This document shows positions 1 to 6,516 of a stretch of 6,516 nt of DNA, piece after piece (within the stretch, counting starts at the first letter, position 1; each line of letters begins with the position of its first letter). The stretch lies in the NCBI GenBank assembly GCA_903938955.1, contig CAJAFJ010000739.1:1-6516 (forward strand). Direction: 5' to 3'. The DNA comes from an uncultured beta proteobacterium. Its GTDB lineage: Bacteria > Pseudomonadota > Gammaproteobacteria > Burkholderiales > Burkholderiaceae. Under the pieces are notes generated by a model, which was given only the letters and a program-made list of their open reading frames with translations, had not been told where the DNA came from and did not search any database. A program made the translations under genes and the position numbers.

Positions 1-107
1 GCTACGGCGGCGACACCATTCAGCTGGCGCCGCCCTTCATCAGCACACCCGCGCAAATCGACAGCCTGATCAACGCGCTGGGCGAAACGATCAACCAGAC
101 CGCCTGA
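1..107 (+). CDS. C-terminal end of a probable class III (omega-amino acid:pyruvate type) aminotransferase, 5' partial
   Basis: Only the last 34 codons are present, read in frame from base 3 to the TGA at 105-107. They encode a tail with the segment GDTIQLAPPFISTPAQID, followed by a helix ending in NQTA. The 'QLAPP(L/F)...T..(E/Q)ID.L...L...I' pattern is the usual C-terminus of PLP-dependent class III aminotransferases, especially beta-alanine/omega-amino acid:pyruvate transaminases. The active-site lysine and cofactor-binding region lie outside the window, so substrate cannot be judged. The neighbour 87 bases downstream is a semialdehyde dehydrogenase that would use the product of such a transaminase, as in the bauA/bauC pair of Pseudomonas. 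That pairing supports the call, but the exact substrate is inference. Confidence 0.62.
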   Translation, partial: YGGDTIQLAPPFISTPAQIDSLINALGETINQTA

Positions 108-113
108 ACCAGT

Positions 114-178
114 TTTAAGCCAAATCGAGCTCTAGCGCATATAGAACGTGCGCAAGCAGCTATCTATTCAATAGCAAA
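114..178. repeat. Intergenic repeat with two small hairpins (Comamonadaceae-type)
   Basis: The gap between the aminotransferase and mmsA contains two short inverted repeats. One is GCGCA (135-139) with TGCGC (149-153) around a 9-nt loop. The other is GCTAT (159-163) with ATAGC (171-175) around a 7-nt loop. The string pattern 'AGCTCTAGCGC...GCGCAAGCAGCTAT...ATAGC' resembles a short repeat recalled as scattered between genes in Comamonadaceae genomes. Only one copy is present in this window, so repetitiveness cannot be shown from the sequence. There is no U-tract, so it is not a classical terminator, and the unit would be transcribed within an aminotransferase-mmsA message. Confidence 0.5.
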
Positions 179-194
179 TACCGAAAGCCACCGC

Positions 195-1700
195 ATGAAT
201 ACCCCCACGCTGATCCAGCACCTGATCGATGGTCAAACCACCCCCGGCGGCACGCGCACCCAGCCGGTGTACAACCCGGCCACGGGCCAAGTCATTGCCA
301 CCCTGCAACTGGCCGACAAACTCACGGGCGAGCACGCCAGTGCCTCGGCCCACGCCGCCTACCCGGCTTGGCGCGCCACGCCACCGCTGAAGCGGGCACG
401 CGTCATGAGCAAGCTCAAAGAGCTGCTGGAAGCCAACGCCGAGCAAATCTGCGCGCTGGTCACCGCCGAGCATGGCAAGGTCTTGTCTGATGCCATGGGC
501 GAACTGCAGCGCGGCATTGAAAACGTCGAATACGCCAGTTACGCGCCCGAGTTGCTCAAGGGCGAGCACAGCAAAAACGTCGGCTCTGGCGTGGACTCGT
601 GGAGCGAGTTTCAGGCGCTGGGCGTGACCGCGGGCATCACCCCGTTCAACTTCCCCGTCATGGTGCCGCTGTGGATGTGGCCGATGGCGATTGCCTGCGG
701 TAACACTTTTGTGCTCAAACCGTCCGAGCGCGACCCCAGCAGCGCGATGCTGGTGGCGCAACTGGCGCTGCAAGCAGGCTTGCCACCGGGCGTACTCAAC
801 GTGGTGAATGGCGACAAAGAGGCGGTGGACACCCTGCTGACCGACAAGCGCGTGGCCGCCATAAGCTTCGTCGGCTCGACGCCGATTGCCGAGTACATCT
901 ACGCGACCGGCTGCGCCAACGGCAAGCGCGTGCAGGCGCTGGGCGGGGCCAAAAACCACGCCGTGGTGATGCCCGATGCCGACGTGCCCAATGCCGTCAG
1001 CGCACTGATGGGCGCCGCCTACGGCTCGTGTGGCGAGCGCTGCATGGCGATTCCACTGGTCGTCGCCGTGGGTGACGCCACCGCCGACGCCATGGTGGCA
1101 GGCCTCAAAGCCGAGATCGCCAAGATGAAAGTTGGCCCCGGCACCGATGCCGCCAATGACATGGGGCCGCTGGTCACTAAAGCCCATTTCGAGAAGGTCA
1201 AAGGTTATGTGGATGCAGGCGTGGCCGAGGGCGCCACACTGGTGGTCGATGGCCGCAACATCACCGTGCCGGGCCATGAAGGCGGCTACTTTTTAGGCCC
1301 CTGCCTGTTTGACCACGTCAAGCCCGGCATGACGATTTACCAGGAAGAAATCTTTGGCCCGGTGCTGGGCGTGATGCGCGTCAAAACGCTGGAAGAAGCG
1401 ATGGACCTGATCGACGCCCACGAGTACGGCAACGGCACCTGCATCTTCACCCGCGATGGCGAAGCGGCGCGCTACTTCACCGACAACATTCTGGTCGGCA
1501 TGGTGGGCGTCAACGTGCCGCTGCCGGTGCCCGTGGCTTACCACTCATTTGGCGGCTGGAAGCGCTCGCTGTTTGGCGACCTGGGCGCCTATGGGCCGGA
1601 TGCCGTGCGTTTTTATACCAAGCGCAAAACCATCACGCAACGCTGGCCGTCGGCCGGGGTGCGCGAAGGGGCGACGTTCAGTTTTCCGAGTGCGCGGTAA
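195..1700 (+). CDS. mmsA: CoA-acylating methylmalonate/malonate-semialdehyde dehydrogenase
   Basis: A complete 501-residue member of the aldehyde dehydrogenase superfamily, of normal MmsA length. The enzyme oxidises methylmalonate or malonate semialdehyde with NAD+ and coenzyme A, losing CO2, to give propionyl-CoA or acetyl-CoA in valine, inositol or beta-alanine breakdown in the cytoplasm. Visible motifs are TPFNFPVMVPLWMWP (Asn152 in the ALDH fold), LKPSERDP with cofactor-side Lys175, VGSTPIAEYIY (227-), and LGGAKNHAVVMPDAD. The last takes the place of the ELGGK general-base motif of ordinary ALDHs and marks the MmsA branch. The catalytic cysteine lies in GERCMAIP (Cys283), with a second Cys at 279, and YQEEIFGPV is at 382-390. 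The ATG at 195 is chosen because the N-terminus matches the family and the next in-frame Met is about 70 residues in. Its ribosome binding site is weak (GAAAG at 182-186). The preceding aminotransferase fragment suggests a beta-amino acid or beta-alanine degradation unit. Whether malonate or methylmalonate semialdehyde is preferred cannot be read from sequence. Confidence 0.95.
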   Translation: MNTPTLIQHLIDGQTTPGGTRTQPVYNPATGQVIATLQLADKLTGEHASASAHAAYPAWRATPPLKRARVMSKLKELLEANAEQICALVTAEHGKVLSDAMGELQRGIENVEYASYAPELLKGEHSKNVGSGVDSWSEFQALGVTAGITPFNFPVMVPLWMWPMAIACGNTFVLKPSERDPSSAMLVAQLALQAGLPPGVLNVVNGDKEAVDTLLTDKRVAAISFVGSTPIAEYIYATGCANGKRVQALGGAKNHAVVMPDADVPNAVSALMGAAYGSCGERCMAIPLVVAVGDATADAMVAGLKAEIAKMKVGPGTDAANDMGPLVTKAHFEKVKGYVDAGVAEGATLVVDGRNITVPGHEGGYFLGPCLFDHVKPGMTIYQEEIFGPVLGVMRVKTLEEAMDLIDAHEYGNGTCIFTRDGEAARYFTDNILVGMVGVNVPLPVPVAYHSFGGWKRSLFGDLGAYGPDAVRFYTKRKTITQRWPSAGVREGATFSFPSAR

Positions 1701-1721
1701 ACCGTCCGCTTTAATCAACTG

Positions 1722-1765
1722 AAACACCCGCTTGGCTCGTGAGAGTTGGGCGGGTGTGTTTTTTT
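1722..1765 (+). terminator. Rho-independent terminator after mmsA
   Basis: A perfect 8-bp GC-rich stem is formed by ACACCCGC (1724-1731) and GCGGGTGT (1750-1757), extendable inward by two T-G pairs. It is followed by G and a run of seven T (1759-1765). It begins 21 bases after the mmsA stop, so it ends the + strand unit. The opposite strand lacks a comparable T-run, so it is probably a one-way terminator. The gene converging from the right ends at 1778 and may still use the stem. Confidence 0.9.
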
Positions 1766-1777
1766 GTGCCGACTCGC

Positions 1778-2104
1778 CTATGCCGCCATAGCCATGGCTG
1801 CTGTCAATACTTGGTGCGGTTTGTTACAGCCGTTCCCGCTGGCATCCGCTAGAAAAATTTGCATCTTGTTGCCTTTGCGCATGAGGATGATCTCCAGTAC
1901 ATCCCCAACGGATTGAACAGCGGGTTTGCCATTCTGGGTAACAAAGCCGAAGTCGTAAATAGCATCGTTTTTTGAGAACCGTTTTAAGACAGTCTCCAAC
2001 TTGTCCAAGTAAACGATTTCCTGGATGGTGGTGGCGCTCGTCCAGCCTAACTGGCTATTCATTTCGGTGTAGGCAGTCGCAGCGGTGGTGTTTGCGATTT
2101 TCAT
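1778..2104 (-). CDS. Hypothetical protein, 108 residues, family not recognised
   Basis: An open frame on the - strand ending with TAG at 1778-1780. The ATG at 2102-2104 is preferred over an upstream in-frame start at 2170 because GAGAG stands 6 bases before it, a good Shine-Dalgarno placement. The extra 22 residues of the longer version are not needed. The protein starts MKIANTTAATAYTEM and runs through a mixed, soluble-looking sequence. A helix-like centre (EIVYLDKLETVLKRF) is followed by alternating hydrophobic stretches (IYDFGFVTQ, VGDVLEIILM, MQIFLAD). It ends in an Ala/Met-rich tail. No signal peptide, membrane segment, metal motif or known catalytic motif is visible. Its coding sequence looks AT-richer than mmsA and katG, in keeping with an accessory or acquired gene. 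It stands alone, converging on mmsA and divergent from the toxin-antitoxin operon. I assign no function. A real gene is likely from the RBS and the uninterrupted frame in AT-richer DNA. Confidence 0.62.
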   Translation of the reverse strand: MKIANTTAATAYTEMNSQLGWTSATTIQEIVYLDKLETVLKRFSKNDAIYDFGFVTQNGKPAVQSVGDVLEIILMRKGNKMQIFLADASGNGCNKPHQVLTAAMAMAA

Positions 2105-2305
2105 GACAACTCTCACATCTTGATGCCCTATTTTTGCCGTTTGCCGATCTTCTAAAAACCGGAGTTGCACGGTAAAAGGCTGCTACTTGTGATCATTGGC
2201 GCTCGTCACTTCGAACAATCCGTTTTCTGCCATTTTGCCGACAGCCTTGAGTCAAAAACTCGAAGGCTCCTGCGAATGGTTCCCAACAAGCACGAAAAAG
2301 CTCAC
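2105..2305. other. Non-coding gap between the orphan gene and the toxin-antitoxin promoter
   Basis: About 200 bases without a supportable gene. The part next to 2104 carries the ribosome binding site and presumably the promoter of the orphan gene. I see only a weak - strand candidate there (TTTACC, 17 nt, TAGAAG), which I do not annotate separately. The middle holds the stem-loop at 2243-2268. A - strand open frame crosses the gap and runs into the antitoxin, but it lacks a convincing start or family resemblance. Confidence 0.5.
2243..2268. repeat. Bulged stem-loop in the intergenic gap
   Basis: AGCCTTGAGT (2243-2252) pairs with ACTC-G-AAGGCT (2258-2268), giving ten base pairs interrupted only by a bulged G at 2262, around a 5-nt loop CAAAA. 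No T-run follows on either strand, so it is not a standard Rho-independent terminator. It lies upstream of both flanking genes. Possible roles are a REP-like element, part of a leader or a mobile-element scar. None can be shown here. Confidence 0.55.
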
Positions 2306-2338
2306 TTGAATTAATCTCAAATGAGATACATAATTCAA
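2306..2338 (+). promoter_or_regulatory. Promoter and nested palindromic operator of the toxin-antitoxin operon
   Basis: A sigma-70-type promoter is visible: -35 TTGAAT (2306-2311), 17-nt spacer, -10 CATAAT (2329-2334). It starts 56 bases before the antitoxin ATG. The spacer contains a perfect 6-2-6 palindrome, ATCTCA-AA-TGAGAT (2314-2327). Outside it, TTGAATTA (2306-2313) and TAATTCAA (2331-2338) are 8-base perfect inverted repeats whose arms hold the -35 and most of the -10. RelB/DinJ antitoxins bind such dyads through ribbon-helix-helix dimers and repress their own operon, more tightly in complex with toxin. A protein sitting here would block RNA polymerase directly. The sequence pattern is seen; autorepression is inferred from the family. 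Confidence 0.8.
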
Positions 2339-2347
2339 TCTTGAACA

Positions 2348-2354
2348 CAGGAGA
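2348..2354 (+). promoter_or_regulatory. Ribosome binding site deciding the antitoxin start
   Basis: CAGGAGA lies 7 bases before the ATG at 2362-2364. It sits inside the longer frame that could start at TTG 2341, so it supports the ATG and argues against the TTG. Confidence 0.85.
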
Positions 2355-2361
2355 CCACCCC

Positions 2362-2643
2362 ATGGCAGTACAAACTTCAATGCTCCACATCCGGGTGGAC
2401 GATGACATCAAGGAACAAGCGACGCAGGCACTGACCGCCATGGGGCTGTCCATGTCGGACGCTGTGCGCCTGTTTTTGCGTCGGGTGGTGGTCGATCAGG
2501 CATTCCCGCTTGAACTTAAGGTGCCGAATGCTGAAACGCGCGCGGCGATGGAAGAGTCGCGCGCCATGATGGCCAGCCGTCGCACCCGTTTTTCCTCTGC
2601 TGACGAACTGTTTGCCGATCTTGAAAAAAACAGCAGCCAGTAA
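2362..2643 (+). CDS. Type II antitoxin, RelB/DinJ family
   Basis: A 93-residue antitoxin that neutralises the toxin encoded just downstream and represses their common promoter. The N-terminal half is a ribbon-helix-helix DNA-binding domain. The strand SMLHIRVDDDIK (about 6-17) is followed by helix EQATQALTAMGLS and helix MSDAVRLFLRRVVVDQAFPLEL (about 31-52). The motif 'G(L/M)(S/T)xSxAVRLFLxxVVxxxxxPFEL' is typical of DinJ/RelB. The charged, Met/Ala-rich C-terminal half (about 55-93, ending ADLEKNSSQ) is the usual flexible toxin-wrapping tail. The ATG at 2362 has a strong Shine-Dalgarno, unlike the TTG at 2341. The promoter with dyads at 2306-2338 fits autoregulation. The last 32 bases overlap the toxin frame, which makes translational coupling likely. 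The family call is firm. The exact gene name is left blank because dinJ and relB are used loosely. Confidence 0.92.
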   Translation: MAVQTSMLHIRVDDDIKEQATQALTAMGLSMSDAVRLFLRRVVVDQAFPLELKVPNAETRAAMEESRAMMASRRTRFSSADELFADLEKNSSQ

Positions 2644-2935
2644 ACGCACGACCCCGCCTCGGTCCGCGGACTACGCCAAAGCATTCCTGAAAGATTGGCA
2701 ACGGTTGTCGCACGCCGGTCGTTACGACATGAAGCAACTCAAGACGGCCATGCTGCTGTTGATTGCCAACGACGCGCCGCTGAGCCCGGAATGGCAGGAC
2801 CACGCCCTGAAAGGGGATTGGGCCGATCACCGCGAGTGCCACATCGGCGGCGACTTCCTGCTCATCTACCAGCTTGAGGCCAACTGGATTAACTTTGTAC
2901 GGGCGGGCACCCATTCCGAACTGTTCAGCGCCTGA
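2612..2935 (+). CDS. Type II toxin, YafQ-family mRNA interferase
   Basis: A 107-residue RelE-superfamily ribosome-dependent endoribonuclease that would cleave translated mRNA when free of its antitoxin. The fold is recognisable: N-terminal helices (SADYAKAFLKDWQRLSHAG, about 18-36; YDMKQLKTAMLLLIAND), then the beta core PEWQDHALKGDW, HRECHIGGDFLLIYQL and NFVRAGTHSELF. Aligned by eye to E. coli YafQ, catalytic or substrate-contact residues are kept: His64 (DHAL), His77 (ECHI), Asp81, Arg97, His101 and Phe105. The Trp after the Asp in E. coli is Phe82 here. There is no ATG near the 5' end. TTG at 2612 is the first usable start, and TTG at 2621, giving MKKTAASKRT, is an equal alternative. The next Met is residue 40, inside the fold. 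No clear Shine-Dalgarno is seen, so translation probably depends on termination or coupling at the antitoxin, with which it overlaps by 32 bases. This would keep toxin below antitoxin. The family is confident; the exact start is not. Confidence 0.9.
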   Translation: MPILKKTAASKRTTPPRSADYAKAFLKDWQRLSHAGRYDMKQLKTAMLLLIANDAPLSPEWQDHALKGDWADHRECHIGGDFLLIYQLEANWINFVRAGTHSELFSA

Positions 2936-2983
2936 AAAGGCCAAATACAGTCTCTTCCCCCTTGACTCACTGAAACCGCCCGC

Positions 2984-3018
2984 CCTATTGCCGCATGCTG
3001 TCTGCATGCGGCAATAGG
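2984..3018. terminator. Strong stem-loop between convergent toxin and katG genes
   Basis: CCTATTGCCGCATGC (2984-2998) and GCATGCGGCAATAGG (3004-3018) form a perfect 15-bp stem with a 5-nt TGTCT loop. It lies 8 bases past the katG stop and 48 bases past the toxin stop. Neither strand has a T-run after the stem, so classical intrinsic termination is doubtful. Its placement suits a shared 3' end that stabilises both messages or works with Rho. A protein-binding site is also possible because the stem contains GCATGC. Confidence 0.65.
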
Positions 3019-3026
3019 CAAAGCGC

Positions 3027-5266
<2,240 letters not shown>

Positions 5267-5275
5267 GCACCCGTC

Positions 5276-5779
5276 TCACTCTTCCAGCAGCGAACGCAGC
5301 ATCCAGGCGGTTTGCTCATGCACCGTCAGGCGCTGCGTCAGCAAGTCCGCTGTCGGCTGGTCGCCCGCCTTGTCGGCCAGCGGAAACAGGTTGCGCGCCG
5401 TGCGGGCCACCGCCTCATGCCCTTCCACCAGAATGCGCACCATCTCCAGCGCCTTGGGCGGCTTGGCGGGCGCATCGGGCACCGTCGCCAGCTTGCCAAA
5501 CTGGGCATACGAACCCGGCGCCGGGTGGCCCAGGGCGCGGATGCGCTCAGCCACCGGGTCCACCGCGTTCCACAACTCGGTGTACTGCAACATGAACATG
5601 TTGTGCAAGGTGTTGAACATCGGGCCGGTCACGTTCCAGTGAAAGTTGTGCGTGGTCAGGTACAGCGTGTAGGTGTCGGCCAACAAATGGCTCAGGCCCT
5701 TGGCGATGGCGGCGCGATCCTTCTCGTTGATACCGATGTTGATGGCGGGGGCGCTGGTTTTGGCATTGTTTTTGGTCAT
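5276..5779 (-). CDS. dps: Dps-family ferritin-like DNA-protection protein
   Basis: A 167-residue Dps/starvation-type mini-ferritin, full length for the family. Such proteins form 12-subunit shells that oxidise Fe(II) with H2O2 and store the iron, which limits hydroxyl-radical damage; some also bind DNA. The signature [17 protein letters not shown] (43-59) is present, followed by [13 protein letters not shown]. By spacing against E. coli Dps, the intersubunit ferroxidase ligands are His47, His59, Asp74 and Glu78. The position equivalent to E. coli Asp67 is Met63, a possible missing ligand. The short N-terminus ([11 protein letters not shown]) has two lysines but no long DNA-binding tail. The end, [21 protein letters not shown], is typical of the proteobacterial branch. 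The ATG at 5777-5779 has GAGGA about 7 bases upstream. It lies 37 bases after the catalase stop and about 60 before katG, so co-transcription with both is likely. Clear family call; the DNA-binding role is unproven. Confidence 0.95.
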   Translation of the reverse strand: MTKNNAKTSAPAINIGINEKDRAAIAKGLSHLLADTYTLYLTTHNFHWNVTGPMFNTLHNMFMLQYTELWNAVDPVAERIRALGHPAPGSYAQFGKLATVPDAPAKPPKALEMVRILVEGHEAVARTARNLFPLADKAGDQPTADLLTQRLTVHEQTAWMLRSLLEE

Positions 5780-5816
5780 GGTGTTTCCTCTTTAAAAAAT
5801 AAGGGGTGGCAGGTTG

Positions 5817-6516
5817 TTACAAGCCGAGTGCTTTGCGCACGCCGACGCCGTAGGCCGGGTCGGCCTGGCTGCAGTGGTCGATATGGCGTTGCTGGATCGG
5901 CACCGGTGCGCCGCCCAGTGAGCGGGCGGTGTTGGCAAACAACACCTGCTGCTGGTCCGGGCTCATCAGGCGGAACAAGGCGCCGGGCTGCGAGAAGTAG
6001 TCGGTGTCTTCACGGTGATTCCAGTGGTCGGCCGTGCCTTCCAGCGCCAGCGGCGGTTCACGAAAATCGGGTTGCTCGGCCCACTGCCCTTCGCTGTTGG
6101 GCTCATAGCCCAGCGTGCCACCGTAGTTGCCGTCGGTCCGCATCGCGCCGTCGCGGTGGTAACTGTGCACCGGGCAATGCGGCTGGTTGACCGGAATCTG
6201 GTGGTGGTTCACGCCCAAGCGGTAGCGCTGCGCATCGCCATAGGAAAACAGGCGGGCCTGCAGCATTTTGTCCGGCGAGAAGCTGATGCCGGGCACCACA
6301 TGCGCCGGGTTGAAGGCGACCTGCTCCACTTCTGCAAAGTAGTTGTCCGGGTTGCGGTTCAGCTCCAGCTCGCCCACCTCGATCAGCGGGTAATCCTGGT
6401 GCGGCCACACCTTGGTCAGGTCAAACGGGTGGTAGGGCGCGGTGGCGGCGTCTTTTTCGGGCATGACTTGAACGAACAGCGTCCACTTCGGGTAGTTGCC
6501 TTTGTCGATGCTGTCA
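5817..6516 (-). CDS. Monofunctional haem catalase, C-terminal part (5' end outside the window)
   Basis: The - strand frame is open from the right edge to TAA at 5817-5819 and gives the last 232 residues of a haem catalase, roughly half of a typical small-subunit enzyme of about 480-500 residues. The first visible residues, [21 protein letters not shown], are internal catalase sequence, so the Met at 6464 is not the start. The frame contains [16 protein letters not shown] and the haem-binding [14 protein letters not shown], whose proximal haem Tyr is encoded at 6240-6242. VNHHQIPVN and [13 protein letters not shown] (NADPH-binding-type region) follow. The distal His and Asn lie beyond the edge. 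It ends shortly after the conserved core, with no flavodoxin-like C-terminal domain, which indicates a small-subunit (clade 3-like, KatA/KatB) catalase rather than KatE type. It converts 2 H2O2 to water and oxygen. It is first of the three stress genes seen, 37 bases upstream of dps. The symbol is left blank because katA, katB and katE naming cannot be settled from half a protein. Confidence 0.95.
   Translation of the reverse strand, partial: DSIDKGNYPKWTLFVQVMPEKDAATAPYHPFDLTKVWPHQDYPLIEVGELELNRNPDNYFAEVEQVAFNPAHVVPGISFSPDKMLQARLFSYGDAQRYRLGVNHHQIPVNQPHCPVHSYHRDGAMRTDGNYGGTLGYEPNSEGQWAEQPDFREPPLALEGTADHWNHREDTDYFSQPGALFRLMSPDQQQVLFANTARSLGGAPVPIQQRHIDHCSQADPAYGVGVRKALGL

Noticed and set aside
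168..1277. Open frame of 369 codons on the - strand opposite mmsA
   Set aside because: Antisense shadow of mmsA. Composition is His/Gly/Arg-rich, with no plausible ribosome binding site or domain.
1739..2116. Ten-base inverted match GTGAGAGTTG (1739-1748) and CAACTCTCAC (2107-2116)
   Set aside because: It links the terminator loop to the ribosome binding site of the orphan gene. Ten-base matches are expected by chance in a window this size, and there is no other support for pairing or mobility.
2193..2453. Open frame of 86 codons on the - strand across the intergenic gap and antitoxin start
   Set aside because: It overlaps the antitoxin promoter, operator and DNA-binding domain. It has no recognisable family, and the confident gene is on the other strand.
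1720..2983. Similar strings ACTGAAAC..CCGC before the mmsA terminator and before the toxin/katG hairpin
   Set aside because: Too short and imperfect to call a direct repeat flanking the accessory block. Probably chance.
6103..6464. Met at 6464 as the start of a separate 215-residue protein
   Set aside because: The frame stays open to the window edge and the upstream residues ([11 protein letters not shown]) are conserved catalase sequence, so this Met is internal.

Overview
The window looks like a chromosomal stretch of a high-GC betaproteobacterium, most likely family Comamonadaceae (Rhodoferax/Polaromonas-like). This is inferred from protein flavour, codon bias and an intergenic hairpin repeat at about 114-178 that resembles one recalled from that family. 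No database search was possible, so the genus is a guess.

Left part (1-1765, + strand): the last 34 codons of a probable class III (omega-amino acid/beta-alanine:pyruvate type) aminotransferase are followed by an intact CoA-acylating (methyl)malonate-semialdehyde dehydrogenase (mmsA). Together they would turn a beta-amino acid or beta-alanine into a semialdehyde and then an acyl-CoA. A strong Rho-independent terminator closes this unit.

Middle part (1766-3020): an AT-richer, accessory-looking segment. It holds an unrecognised 108-residue protein on the - strand, an untranslated gap with a bulged stem-loop, and a complete type II toxin-antitoxin pair on the + strand: a RelB/DinJ-family antitoxin and a YafQ-family mRNA interferase whose reading frames overlap. 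The pair has a readable sigma-70-type promoter (TTGAAT, 17 nt, CATAAT) inside a nested inverted repeat, the expected place for autorepression. A perfect 15-bp stem-loop separates the toxin from the convergent katG.

Right part (3020-6516, - strand): three peroxide-defence genes in one direction, in transcription order a monofunctional haem catalase (5' end cut by the window edge), a Dps-family ferritin-like protein and the bifunctional catalase-peroxidase KatG. Gaps are 37 and 63 nt. The logic is coherent: two haem enzymes remove H2O2 while Dps sequesters Fe(II) and limits Fenton chemistry. katG may also have its own promoter in the dps-katG gap.

No tRNA, rRNA, CRISPR array, insertion sequence or transposase was seen. 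The families are known ones. The parts most worth a second look are the nested TA operator, the orphan protein, the non-ATG overlapping toxin start and the catalase-Dps-KatG gene grouping.
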